Of a stretch of 64,000 nucleotides of DNA, positions 36,763 to 45,976 are shown piece after piece. This stretch comes from Alphaproteobacteria bacterium. Its GTDB lineage: Bacteria > Pseudomonadota > Alphaproteobacteria > Rhodobacterales > Rhodobacteraceae. A program made the translations under genes and the position numbers. The DNA is taken from the NCBI GenBank assembly GCA_030429105.1, contig JAUIDE010000003.1, forward strand, positions 1 to 64,000. Direction: 5' to 3'. The notes beneath the pieces were generated by a model. That model worked only from the letters and a program-made list of their open reading frames with translations. It was not told where the DNA came from and made no database searches. Within the stretch, counting starts at the first letter, position 1, and each line of letters begins with the position of its first letter.

Positions 36763-36972
36763 ATGACGAACGAGACGACGCCGCCCATCGGGCCGGACGA
36801 CATGAATGCGCTGGCGAAGCCCGCGCGCCTCTCCCTCGCGCCCGGCCGGCCCGAGATCGTGGCCGTGGCGCTGACGGGCATGCTCGAGAGTTTCGACCTG
36901 CTCGACGCGGTCGATGTCGGCGAGACGGCGCCCACCAATTCCTTCGACCCCCGCTGGAGGGACGCGAAATGA
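36763..36972 (+). CDS. AtzG-like small amidase-partner protein
   Basis: 69 aa, PARLSLAPGRPEIVAVALTGMLESFDLLDAVDVGETAPTNSFDPRW; ATGA overlap with amidase. Confidence 0.75.
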   Translation: MTNETTPPIGPDDMNALAKPARLSLAPGRPEIVAVALTGMLESFDLLDAVDVGETAPTNSFDPRWRDAK

Positions 36973-38363
36973 CCGATCTCGCCGATATGCCCCTCCGCGC
37001 CGTCGCCGCGAAGATCGCCGCGAAGGAGGTCTCCCCCGTCGAGGTGACGGAAGCCTGCCTCGCCCGCGCGGCCGAGACGGAGCCGAAGCTTACCTCCTTC
37101 TCGCTCCTCATGGCGGACAGCGCGCGCGCCGAGGCGAAGGCGGCGGAGGCCGAGATCCTCGCCGGCGGCTACCGGGGCGAGCTCCACGGCATTCCTGTCG
37201 GGATCAAGGAGCTTTACGACGTGGCGGGGACGCCCACGACCTCCAGCTCCAATGTCCGGGAAAACTGGATGGCGGAGACGGACAGCGCCTCTGTCGTTTC
37301 CCTCCGCGAGGCGGGGGCCGTGATCCTCGGCAAGACGCATACGCATGAATTCGCCTATGGCATCGTGACCCCGCGCTCCCGCAACCCGTGGGGAGAGGAT
37401 CATATCCCGGGCGGCTCCTCCGGCGGCTCCGGCGCCTCCCTCGCGGCGGGCTCCACCTACATGTCGATGGGGTCGGATACCGGCGGCTCGATCCGGATTC
37501 CCGCCGCCGTCTGCGGCGTCGTCGGCCTGAAGCCGACCTTCGGCCGCTGCTCCCGCGCCGGGGTCACCTCGCTCGCCTGGTCGCTCGACCATGTGGGCCC
37601 GCTCGCCCGCACGGTGGCGGACGCGGCGGTGAGCCTCAATGCGCTCCAGGGCTACGACCCGCGCGACCCGGGGAGCGTGGACGTTCCGAAGGAGGATTTC
37701 ACCGCTGCGCTTGGCAAGGACGTGAAGGGGATGCGGATCGGCGTGCCGAAGAACTATTACTTCGACCGCGTCGAGCCGGGCGTGGACAGCGCCGTCCGCG
37801 CCGCCATCGCGCGGCTGGAGGCGGAGGGGGCGATCCTCTCCGAGGTCACGATTCCCTATGCCGACCAGATCATGGCGATGGAGTTCGCGATCTGCCTGCC
37901 GGAAGCGAGCGCCTATCACCGGACGATGCTGCGTGAGAGCGCGCATCTCTACGAGGAGGATGTCCGCACCTTCCTCGAAGCCGGGGAGTTCGTGCCGGCC
38001 ACGACCTATATCCAGGCGCTGCGCGTGCGGCGGCTGATGCAGGCGGAGCTTGCCAAAGTGTTCGAGGGGATCGACATCCTCCTCGCGCCCGCAGTTCCGG
38101 CGGCGGCGGCGCGGGCGGGGGCGCAGGTTCTGGACTGGGGGAACGGGGTGGAGGAGCCGCTCGCCTCCGTCTATGTCCGGCTCTCGGCGCCGGCCAACCT
38201 CACCGGCCTTCCCTCCATCGCCACGCCCTGCGGCTTCAACGAGGAGGGGCTGCCGGTCGCCTTCCAGGCCATCGCGCGGCCCTTCGGCGAGGCGACGGCG
38301 ATCCGGCTCTGCGACGCCTGGCAGCGGATGACGGACTTCCACGAGCAGCGCCCGCCGCGCTGA
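36969..38363 (+). CDS. amidase signature hydrolase (AtzE/GatA-like)
   Basis: GIKELYDVAGTPTT catalytic-Lys region, GGSSGGSGASLAAGSTYMSMGSDTGGSIRIPAAVCGVVGLKPTFGR. Confidence 0.93.
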   Translation: MTDLADMPLRAVAAKIAAKEVSPVEVTEACLARAAETEPKLTSFSLLMADSARAEAKAAEAEILAGGYRGELHGIPVGIKELYDVAGTPTTSSSNVRENWMAETDSASVVSLREAGAVILGKTHTHEFAYGIVTPRSRNPWGEDHIPGGSSGGSGASLAAGSTYMSMGSDTGGSIRIPAAVCGVVGLKPTFGRCSRAGVTSLAWSLDHVGPLARTVADAAVSLNALQGYDPRDPGSVDVPKEDFTAALGKDVKGMRIGVPKNYYFDRVEPGVDSAVRAAIARLEAEGAILSEVTIPYADQIMAMEFAICLPEASAYHRTMLRESAHLYEEDVRTFLEAGEFVPATTYIQALRVRRLMQAELAKVFEGIDILLAPAVPAAAARAGAQVLDWGNGVEEPLASVYVRLSAPANLTGLPSIATPCGFNEEGLPVAFQAIARPFGEATAIRLCDAWQRMTDFHEQRPPR

Positions 38364-38423
38364 CGCGCTCCCGGCGGCGGCCCTCTGGTCGCCGCCGGCC
38401 CCTGCGGATGCGCGGAAATCGTT

Positions 38424-38441
38424 TGACTGTTCGACCAGTCA
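38424..38441. promoter_or_regulatory. inverted repeat TGACTG-N6-CAGTCA upstream of TetR gene (candidate operator)
   Basis: tgactgttcgaccagtca, 16 nt before ATG 38458. Confidence 0.5.
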
Positions 38442-38457
38442 GGGCCACGCTCCCTCC

Positions 38458-39102
38458 ATGACCGAAGCCGCGAGAGCATCCGAGACGCCCGACGCGAGAG
38501 AGCGCATCCTCGATGCGGCGGAGCAGGATTTCGCGCTGCACGGATTCGCCGGGGCGGGGATGAAATCCGTCGCCGCGGCGGCGGAGGTGGCGCAGGGGCT
38601 GATCCATTATCATTTCGGCGCGAAGGAGCGGCTCTACGAGGCGGTGATCGAGCGGCGGGCGGCGATCATCAACGCCGGCCGCATCGCACGGCTGGAGGCG
38701 GCGGAGGCGGAGGGGCTGACGCTCCGCGCCGTCTTCCGCGCCTTCTTCGCCCCGCCGCTCGGCCCCGAGGGCGGGGGCGCCGCCTATGCCCGCATCTTCG
38801 CGACGCTCGGCGCCGGGCTCGACCGGGACAGGGCGCTCGTCGCCCGCTGCTATGACGAGACCGCGCGCCGCTTCATCGCCGCGATCCGCCGGGCCGAGCC
38901 TCGCGCGGGGGAGGCGGAGGCGGCCTGGTCCTATGTCCTCGCTCTCGGCGCGCTCATCACCGTTATCGGGCGGGACGGGCGGCTCGAACGGCTTTCCGCA
39001 GGCGCCGCGACGACCGAACCGGTGGCGGACACCGTGGAGCGGCTCGCCGCCTTCGCGGAGGGCGGTCTCCTCGGCCTGATCGGAGGCGCCGGCCGCGACT
39101 GA
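38458..39102 (+). CDS. TetR family transcriptional regulator
   Basis: ARERILDAAEQDFALHGFAGAGMKSVAAAAEVAQGLIHYHFGAKERLYEAVI. Confidence 0.93.
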   Translation: MTEAARASETPDARERILDAAEQDFALHGFAGAGMKSVAAAAEVAQGLIHYHFGAKERLYEAVIERRAAIINAGRIARLEAAEAEGLTLRAVFRAFFAPPLGPEGGGAAYARIFATLGAGLDRDRALVARCYDETARRFIAAIRRAEPRAGEAEAAWSYVLALGALITVIGRDGRLERLSAGAATTEPVADTVERLAAFAEGGLLGLIGGAGRD

Positions 39103-39144
39103 ACGGACTGAAAACAAGAACAGACGACCAAAGGGAGTGAAACG

Positions 39145-40203
39145 ATGAAAAGACCGAGCCTCGCGGCCCTCGCCGCCGCAACCCTCCTGACCGCGGGCGC
39201 CGCCTCGGCGGAGAGCTTCACCGCCACCATCGCCGCCGGCCATCCGCCCGTCTTCCGCTGGGTGAAGATGCTCTCCGAGGTCTTCATCCCCGTCGCGACG
39301 GAGGAGATGAAGAAGGCCGGGCACGAGATCGCCTTCACCGAGCAATATGGCGGCGCCATCGCCGGGGTGGGCGAGGAACTGGAGGCCATCGAGGCGGGGC
39401 TCGCGGAGCTCGGCACCTGCCAGGCGCTGTTCGACCCGGCGAAGCTCGGGCCGCAGAACGTCACCTATTACACGCCCTTCGTGAGCGCGGACGCGCGCGC
39501 CGTCCTCTCCGCCGTCCACGGCCTCCATCGCAACGAGCCGCGGATGCGGGAGGCCTATGCCGAGAACGGCGTCGTCTATGTCGGCGCGCCCATCGCCATC
39601 GACGACTACCTGCTGATGACGAACTTCCCGGTCGGGTCGATGGCCGACCTTCAGGGCCGCAAGATCGCCGCGCCGGGCGCCGCGATCAACTGGCTCTCGG
39701 GGACCGGGGCGGTGGGCGTCGCCGGGAACCTCACGACCTATTACAACGAGATCAAGGCCGGGGTTTACGACGGCGTGCTCGTCTTCGCCTCGGCCGCGCT
39801 GCCGGGCAAGCTCTTCGAGGTGGCGCCTTACGTCACGAAGCTCGGCCTCGGCGCGCAATATGCCGGCGCCGTCTGCGCCAACGAGGCGTGGTGGGAGAGC
39901 CTGCCGCCGGAGGCGCAGGCCGCGCTCATGACGGCCGCGGACGCGACGCAGGCCTGGTACATGGACGCGCTCGACGCGGCGGTGACGGCCGCCTTCGCCG
40001 GCATGGAGGCGGGCGGCGCGAAGATCGCCGAAGCCTCGCCCGAGATGCGCGCCGCCTGGGCGGCGGGCATGGACAATGCGGCGAAGACCTGGGCCGCAGG
40101 CCTCGACGGGCAGGGCAAGCCCGGCTCACTGATCCTCTCCGCCTATATGGACGCGATGCGCGCCGCCGGCGCTGAGCCGCTCCGCGACTGGGACAAGGAG
40201 TAA
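39145..40203 (+). CDS. TRAP transporter substrate-binding protein (DctP family)
   Basis: Signal peptide; VGSMADLQGRKIAAPGAAINWLSGTGAVGVAGNLTTYYNEIKAGVYDG. Confidence 0.9.
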   Translation: MKRPSLAALAAATLLTAGAASAESFTATIAAGHPPVFRWVKMLSEVFIPVATEEMKKAGHEIAFTEQYGGAIAGVGEELEAIEAGLAELGTCQALFDPAKLGPQNVTYYTPFVSADARAVLSAVHGLHRNEPRMREAYAENGVVYVGAPIAIDDYLLMTNFPVGSMADLQGRKIAAPGAAINWLSGTGAVGVAGNLTTYYNEIKAGVYDGVLVFASAALPGKLFEVAPYVTKLGLGAQYAGAVCANEAWWESLPPEAQAALMTAADATQAWYMDALDAAVTAAFAGMEAGGAKIAEASPEMRAAWAAGMDNAAKTWAAGLDGQGKPGSLILSAYMDAMRAAGAEPLRDWDKE

Positions 40204-40218
40204 GCGGGGCCGGGACGG

Positions 40219-40707
40219 ATGCTCCGGCTGCTCGACCGGGCGACCGAGGCGCTGAACGTCCTCGGCTCGCTCCTCATCCTCGCCCTCACGCTCCTCGTCG
40301 GGGTCGACGTTCTGGGGCGTAACCTCGCCGGCGCGCCGCTCGCCGGCGTGCCGGAGATGGTGACGCTCTCCATCGTCGCCATCGTCTTCCTGCAGGCGCC
40401 GGCGGCGCTGCGGGCGGGGCGGTTCACGCGGTCGGACGGCTTGATCGAGGCGCTCGCCCGCCGCGCGCCGGGGGCGGCGAAGATGCTGGAAACCGCGTTC
40501 GACCTGGCGGGGATCGCCGTCCTCTCGGTCATCCTGACAGCTACATGGCCGCTCTTCCTCCGCTCCTGGACGCGGGGGGACTTCATCGGCGCGGTGGGGG
40601 ACTTCACCGCGCCGACATGGCCGGTGAAGGCGACGATCCTGATCGGCTCCGCGCTCCTGATCCTCCAGTTCCTCGCGCGCATCCTCCGCCGCTGGGGCGC
40701 GAGGTGA
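40219..40707 (+). CDS. TRAP transporter small permease (DctQ family)
   Basis: Four TM segments; LLVGVDVLGRNLAGAPLAGVPEMVTLSIVAIVFLQAPAALRAGRFTRSDG. Confidence 0.9.
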   Translation: MLRLLDRATEALNVLGSLLILALTLLVGVDVLGRNLAGAPLAGVPEMVTLSIVAIVFLQAPAALRAGRFTRSDGLIEALARRAPGAAKMLETAFDLAGIAVLSVILTATWPLFLRSWTRGDFIGAVGDFTAPTWPVKATILIGSALLILQFLARILRRWGAR

Positions 40708-42014
40708 CGCCGTTCGAGATCGGGCTCCTCGCGCTCGGCGCGATGGGGCTTCTCGTCATGCTGGGGATGCATGTGCCGATCGCGCTCATGCTCTGCTCCT
40801 TCGGCGGGGTCTGGGCGATCAAGGGCTCGCCCGACCTTGCCGCGAAGCTGATGGCGCTGGCGGCGAACGACGCGATCTCCTCCTATTTCTTCGGCGTCGT
40901 GCCGCTCTTCGTGCTGATGGGCTTTCTCGTCTCGGAAGCGGGCTTCGGGCGGGACGCGTTCCTCGTCGCCAATTCCGCCTTCCGGCGGGTGAAGGGCGGG
41001 CTCGGCGTCGGCGCGGTGGGGGCGAGCGCGATCTTCGCGGCGATCACCGGCATCTCCATCGCCTCCGCCGCCGTCTTCACCAAGATCGCCGTGCCGGAGA
41101 TGCGGCGGCACGGCTACACGGCGCGCTTTTCCGTCGGGATCGTCGCGGGCGCCTCGGTATTGGGCATGCTCATCCCGCCCTCGCTCCTCCTCATCCTCTA
41201 CGGCATCCTGACGGAGCAGAGCATCGGCGACCTCTTCATCGCCGGGATCGGGCCGGGATTGCTCCTCGCATTCATGTTCGGGATCGGCGTCATCCTCCTC
41301 GCGACCTTCGCGCCCGGTTTCGCCGGGCGGACGGAGCAGGGCGGGCCGGGGCTCGGGGCGGCGGAGATGCTGGCGCGGGCGGCGCCGCTCGCTGGGCTGA
41401 TCCTTCTCGTCCTCGGCGGCATCTATGGCGGGTTCTTCACGCCGGTGGAGGCGGGGGCGATGGGCGCGCTCGGCGCGCTTGTTCTTGGCGCGGCGATGGG
41501 GCGGCTGACGCTCCCCGGCCTCTGGCGCGTGCTGGTGGAGACAGGGCTGGTGACCGCCGCGGTCTGCTTCCTCATCATCGCGGCACAGACGTATTCGCGG
41601 ATGCTCGCCTTTTCCGGCCTTCCCGCCGGGCTCGGCGCCTTCGCGGCGGAGGCCGATCTCGGCTTCTGGGGGCTCATGCTGGCCTATGTCGGAGTCGTGA
41701 TCCTCCTCGGCATGATCCTCGATTCCGCCTCGATCATGCTGATCCTCGTGCCGCTGATGATTCCGGTGGTTCAACCGATGGGGATCGACCTCATCTGGTT
41801 CGGCATCGTCACCGTCATCGCGGTGGAGATCGGGCTGCTGACGCCGCCCTTCGGCATTTCCGTCTTCGTCGTGAAGTCGACGCTGAACGACCCGACCGTG
41901 CCGCTCGGCGAGATCTTCAAGGGCGCGGCGCCCTTCGCGCTCATCATGCTCGCCGCGCTCCTCCTCATCATCGCCTTTCCCCCCATCGCGACCGGGCTCC
42001 TGCCCGGACGCTGA
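40704..42014 (+). CDS. TRAP transporter large permease (DctM family)
   Basis: TM-rich; ASAIFAAITGISIASAAVFTKIAVPEMRRHGYTARFSVGIVAGASVLGMLIPPS; GTG at 40704 overlapping DctQ stop. Confidence 0.92.
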   Translation: MTPFEIGLLALGAMGLLVMLGMHVPIALMLCSFGGVWAIKGSPDLAAKLMALAANDAISSYFFGVVPLFVLMGFLVSEAGFGRDAFLVANSAFRRVKGGLGVGAVGASAIFAAITGISIASAAVFTKIAVPEMRRHGYTARFSVGIVAGASVLGMLIPPSLLLILYGILTEQSIGDLFIAGIGPGLLLAFMFGIGVILLATFAPGFAGRTEQGGPGLGAAEMLARAAPLAGLILLVLGGIYGGFFTPVEAGAMGALGALVLGAAMGRLTLPGLWRVLVETGLVTAAVCFLIIAAQTYSRMLAFSGLPAGLGAFAAEADLGFWGLMLAYVGVVILLGMILDSASIMLILVPLMIPVVQPMGIDLIWFGIVTVIAVEIGLLTPPFGISVFVVKSTLNDPTVPLGEIFKGAAPFALIMLAALLLIIAFPPIATGLLPGR

Positions 42015-42028
42015 AGACAGGAGCCGCC

Positions 42029-42805
42029 ATGCCCCGCCGCCTGATCGACATTTCCGTCGCGCTCGAAGCCGACATCGCCTCCGACCCGCCGATCATGCTG
42101 CCGGAGATCGAGTATCACCGGCATGCGGACACCGCGGCGCAGGTCGCCAGTTTCTTCCCCGGCCTGAAGGCGGAGGACCTGCCGGGCGGGGAGGGATGGG
42201 CGGTGGAGACGCTCCGCATCTCGACCCATAACGGCACCCATCTCGACGCGCCCTATCACCATCACTCGACCATGAGCGGCGGGGAGCGGGCGCTGACCAT
42301 CGACGAGGTGCCGCTCGACTGGTGCCTCAACCCCGGCGTGAAGCTCGACTTCCGGGACAGGCCGGACGGTTACGTCGTCTCCGCCGCGGAGGTGGAGGCG
42401 GAGCTGAAGCGGATCGGGCATGAGCTCCGCCCGCTCGACATCGTTCTGGTGAACACGGCGGCGGGCGCGCGCTACGGCGAGCCCGACTATGTGATGACGG
42501 GCTGCGGCATGGGGCGGGAGGCGACGCTCTACCTGCTCGAACGCGGCGTGCGCGTGACGGGGACGGACGCATGGTCCTGGGACGCGCCCTTCATCCACAC
42601 TGCGAAGCGCTGGATGGAGACGCATGACCCGGCGATCATCTGGGAGGGGCACCGCGCCTCCATGGAGATCGGCTATTGCCACATGGAGAAGCTCTCGAAC
42701 CTCGAAAGCCTGCCGCCGAGCGGCTTCACGGTCAGCTGCTTCCCGGTGAAGATCAAGGGCGCCTCCGCGGGCTTCACCCGCGCCGTCGCCATTCTGGAGG
42801 CGTGA
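42029..42805 (+). CDS. cyclase family protein (kynurenine formamidase-like)
   Basis: RISTHNGTHLDAPYHHHSTMSGGERALTIDEVPLDWC. Confidence 0.88.
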   Translation: MPRRLIDISVALEADIASDPPIMLPEIEYHRHADTAAQVASFFPGLKAEDLPGGEGWAVETLRISTHNGTHLDAPYHHHSTMSGGERALTIDEVPLDWCLNPGVKLDFRDRPDGYVVSAAEVEAELKRIGHELRPLDIVLVNTAAGARYGEPDYVMTGCGMGREATLYLLERGVRVTGTDAWSWDAPFIHTAKRWMETHDPAIIWEGHRASMEIGYCHMEKLSNLESLPPSGFTVSCFPVKIKGASAGFTRAVAILEA

Positions 42806-42806
42806 G

Positions 42807-43697
42807 ATGAAGCTCGGAACGGTGGAGCACGGGGGCCGGGCGATCCCGGTCGCGGTGCGGGATGCGTCGACGGTCGTGGACCTCTCGCCCGATTTCGCGG
42901 ACATGGTGGCGCTGGTGGAGGCCGGGGCGGAGGGGCTCGAAACGGCGCGGGCGCGGCTCGCCTCCGGGCCGGGCGTTCCGCTTTCGGAATGCCGGATGCG
43001 CTGCCCGATCCGGCCGGTGCAGTATCGCGATTGCCTCGTCTTCGAGGAGCATCTGGTGAATTGCGGCGTCGTCTTCGAGGCGGCGACGGGGCGGAAGATG
43101 GAGGTTCCGCCGGTCTGGTATCGCCAGCCGATCTATTACAAGGGCAACCGCCTCTCCTTCATCGGCGACGGGGAGGAAATTGTCTGGCCGCATTACGCCG
43201 AGCATCTCGACATTGAACTCGAACTCGCCATCGTCGTCGGCAGGACGGGGAAGGACATCGCGAAGGAGGCCGCGCCGGGCCATATCTTCGGCTATACGAT
43301 CCTCAACGACGTCTCCGCCCGCGACGCGCAGATGGCGGAGATGGCGGGGCAGCTCGGCCCGGCCAAAGGCAAGGATTTCGACACCGGGAACATCCTCGGC
43401 CCCTGGATCGTGACGGCGGACGAAATCCCCCATCCCGCCGCGCTCCGCATGGAGGCGCGGGTGAACGGGGCGCGCTGGGGCGGCGGGACGAGCGCCGCGA
43501 TGCATCACGATTTCGCGGCGATCCTTGCGCATATCTCGATGTCGGAGACGATCCATGCCGGGGAGGTGATCGGCTCCGGCACGGTCGGCACCGGCTGTGG
43601 GCTGGAGACGGGGCGGCGGCTCGCGCCGGGGGACCGGATCGAGCTGGAGGTCGAGCGGATCGGCGTCCTCTCCAACCGGATCGTGCGGCCGGCCTAG
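42807..43697 (+). CDS. fumarylacetoacetate hydrolase family protein
   Basis: DIELELAIVVGRTGKDIAKEAAPGHIFGYTILNDVSARDAQ; KGKDFDTGNILGPWIVTADE. Confidence 0.92.
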   Translation: MKLGTVEHGGRAIPVAVRDASTVVDLSPDFADMVALVEAGAEGLETARARLASGPGVPLSECRMRCPIRPVQYRDCLVFEEHLVNCGVVFEAATGRKMEVPPVWYRQPIYYKGNRLSFIGDGEEIVWPHYAEHLDIELELAIVVGRTGKDIAKEAAPGHIFGYTILNDVSARDAQMAEMAGQLGPAKGKDFDTGNILGPWIVTADEIPHPAALRMEARVNGARWGGGTSAAMHHDFAAILAHISMSETIHAGEVIGSGTVGTGCGLETGRRLAPGDRIELEVERIGVLSNRIVRPA

Positions 43698-43764
43698 CGG
43701 CGCTGGACGCGGGGGCCGCCGGGGGGTAACGGGGGCTCGCCGCCAGCCAGAGGAAGGCCGCCGC

Positions 43765-44457
43765 ATGAGCTTCGACCGCCGGATCAGGATCGCCCCCTCC
43801 ATCCTCGCCGCCGATTTCGCGGATTTCGGCGCGGAATGCCGCGCGGTGGAGGCGGAAGGCGCGGACTGGGTGCATGTCGACGTGATGGACGGGCATTTCG
43901 TGCCCAACATCACCTTCGGCCCGCAGATGGTGAAGGCGCTCCGCCCGCATGTGAAGACCGTGATGGACGTGCACCTGATGATCGCGCCGGTGGACGCATA
44001 TCTCGCCGCCTTCGCGGAGGCGGGGGCGGATGTCATCACCGCGCATGTCGAGGCGGGCCCGCATCTCGACCGCACCCTTCAGGCGATCCGCGATCTCGGC
44101 AAGAAGGCCGGCGTCGCGCTCAACCCCGCGACGCCGCCGGAGGCGATCGGCTGGGTGCTGGACCGGGTGGACCTCGTCTGCGTCATGACGGTCAATCCGG
44201 GCTTCGGCGGGCAGGGCTTCATCGGGGCGATGGTCCCGAAGGTGCGGCGGCTCAGGGAGATGATCGGCGACCGGCCGATCCACATCGAGATCGACGGCGG
44301 TGTGACGGCGGAGACGGCGCCGCTCGTCGCCGCGGCGGGGGCGGATGTGCTCGTCGCGGGCTCCGCCGTATTCAAGGGCGGATCGGCGGCGAGCCCGGCG
44401 GCCTACGGCGCCAATATCCGCGCGATCCGCGAAGCGGCGGAAGCGGCGCGTTCGTGA
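43765..44457 (+). CDS. rpe: ribulose-phosphate 3-epimerase
   Basis: RIAPSILAADFADFGAECRAVEAEGADWVHVDVMDGHFVPNITFGPQMVKALR. Confidence 0.96.
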   Translation: MSFDRRIRIAPSILAADFADFGAECRAVEAEGADWVHVDVMDGHFVPNITFGPQMVKALRPHVKTVMDVHLMIAPVDAYLAAFAEAGADVITAHVEAGPHLDRTLQAIRDLGKKAGVALNPATPPEAIGWVLDRVDLVCVMTVNPGFGGQGFIGAMVPKVRRLREMIGDRPIHIEIDGGVTAETAPLVAAAGADVLVAGSAVFKGGSAASPAAYGANIRAIREAAEAARS

Positions 44458-45116
44458 CCGCGCCCCGCATCGTCGTCTTCGACCTCGACGGCACGCTGAT
44501 CGACAGCGCGCCGGACATCGCGGCGGCGGCCAACGTGATGCTGCGGGAGATCGGGCGGGAGGCGCTGCCGCTTCCGCGCATCGTCGCCTTCGTCGGCAGC
44601 GGCGTGCCGAAACTGGTGGAGCGCTGCCTCGACGCGACGGGCGGGCGGGACGAGGCCGGGTTCCGCGCCGCGCTCGCCATCTTCCGCCGGGCCTATGACG
44701 CCGATCCGGCGACTCTGACGCGGCCCTATCCGGGCGTTCCGGAGATGCTGGAGGCGCTCGCCGGGGCGGGCTTCGCCCTCGGCGTCTGCACCAACAAGCC
44801 GGAGGCGCCGGCCCGCGCGATCCTCGAAGCGCTCGGCCTCGCGGGCCGGTTCGGCGCGGTCGTCGGCGGCGACACGCTGCCGGTCACGAAGCCGGACCCG
44901 GCGCCGCTCCGCGAGGCGGTCTCCCGCCTCGGCGGCGGCGCGGCGCTTTTCGTGGGGGACAGCGAGACGGACGAGGCGACGGCGAAGGCCGCCGGGCTCC
45001 CCTTCCTCTTCTTCACCGGCGGCTACCGCAAGAAGCCGGCGGAGGCCTTCGCGGCGGATTTCGCCTTCGACCGGTTCGAGGCGCTCGCCGCGCATCTGGC
45101 GGCGAAGCGGGGCTGA
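44454..45116 (+). CDS. gph: HAD-family phosphoglycolate phosphatase
   Basis: VVFDLDGTLIDSAPDIAAAAN, FVGDSETDEATAKAAGLPFLFFTGGY; GTG start overlapping rpe stop. Confidence 0.9.
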   Translation: MTAPRIVVFDLDGTLIDSAPDIAAAANVMLREIGREALPLPRIVAFVGSGVPKLVERCLDATGGRDEAGFRAALAIFRRAYDADPATLTRPYPGVPEMLEALAGAGFALGVCTNKPEAPARAILEALGLAGRFGAVVGGDTLPVTKPDPAPLREAVSRLGGGAALFVGDSETDEATAKAAGLPFLFFTGGYRKKPAEAFAADFAFDRFEALAAHLAAKRG

Positions 45117-45149
45117 GCGCGGCGGCCGTGGAGGGCAGGGCCGCCGCGC
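45117..45149. terminator. terminator-like hairpin between convergent genes
   Basis: gcgcggcggcc ... ggccgccgcgc, 11-bp stem. Confidence 0.5.
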
Positions 45150-45155
45150 CCGGCT

Positions 45156-45824
45156 TCAGAACAGGAAGTCCTCGTCAGCATGAAACACGAGCCGGCTCCA
45201 CTCGTCGGCGGCGTCGTCGGGATTGAGGTTGTCGTTGTGGACGAGGACCTGAAAGACGCCAGAGGAGTCATAATTCTCGGCGGTGATGATGTTCCCGTCC
45301 ACGATCACGTCGTCGGCTGCGGTCGAGGCGCTGGATGCGTGATGTTTGCGGTGTGCGTCGTAGTTGTACTCGGGGTAGATCGGGATCGAGCCTTCCGCCT
45401 CGCCGTCGTCGCGGCCCGCCGTGAGGTCCCTTTCCGGTTCTTCGACAGCCGCCGCCTCGCGCACCTTCTGGACGGCGGGGAGGAGAAGGCCGATCTGCGT
45501 CTCGCCGCCATCCTCGGGCAGGGCGAGATCGTCAACCGGGTCCTGGACCGCGGCGGCCTCGCGCACCTTCTGGACGGCGGGGAGGAGGAGGCCGATCTCG
45601 GTCCCGCCGTCGTCCTCGGGAGCTGCGAGATCGTCGACGCTCTTGTCCTCGTCGTCGCAGGCGTTCCGCGCCGCCGCCTCGCGCACCTTCTGCACGGCGG
45701 GGAGGAGGAGGGCGATCTGCGTCTCGCCGGCATCGTCGATCTTGAAATCGAACCGGTCAGCGCTCTCGGCCGAGCCGCCCGTTTGGTAGCTGCTGATGAG
45801 GACGTCATCGAGACCGATTATCAT
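45156..45824 (-). CDS. acidic repeat protein with three LLLPAVQKVREAAA (pilin-helix-like) units
   Basis: TQIALLLPAVQKVREAAARN, TEIGLLLPAVQKVREAAAVQ, TQIGLLLPAVQKVREAAAVE at DNA spacings of 120 and 102 bp. Confidence 0.75.
   Translation of the reverse strand: MIIGLDDVLISSYQTGGSAESADRFDFKIDDAGETQIALLLPAVQKVREAAARNACDDEDKSVDDLAAPEDDGGTEIGLLLPAVQKVREAAAVQDPVDDLALPEDGGETQIGLLLPAVQKVREAAAVEEPERDLTAGRDDGEAEGSIPIYPEYNYDAHRKHHASSASTAADDVIVDGNIITAENYDSSGVFQVLVHNDNLNPDDAADEWSRLVFHADEDFLF
45451..45735 (-). repeat. three in-frame imperfect tandem DNA repeats coding the LLLPAVQKVREAAA units
   Basis: Units start (plus-strand coordinate) at 45451, 45553 and 45673: g(c/g)cgcctcgcgcaccttctg(g/c)acggcggggaggag-like. 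Confidence 0.85.
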
Positions 45825-45976
45825 GATGTTTCCCTTCTGGCTTCACACCGGCGGACCATGCGCCGCTCGACGAGAGACACATGGGCCGCTCCGGTTCAGG
45901 CCGAAAGGGGCGCAGAATCCGGCGGTTGAGATAGGTCACTCGCGGTGATTTTTCTCACAGAGGCGGAGCGGTGCGC

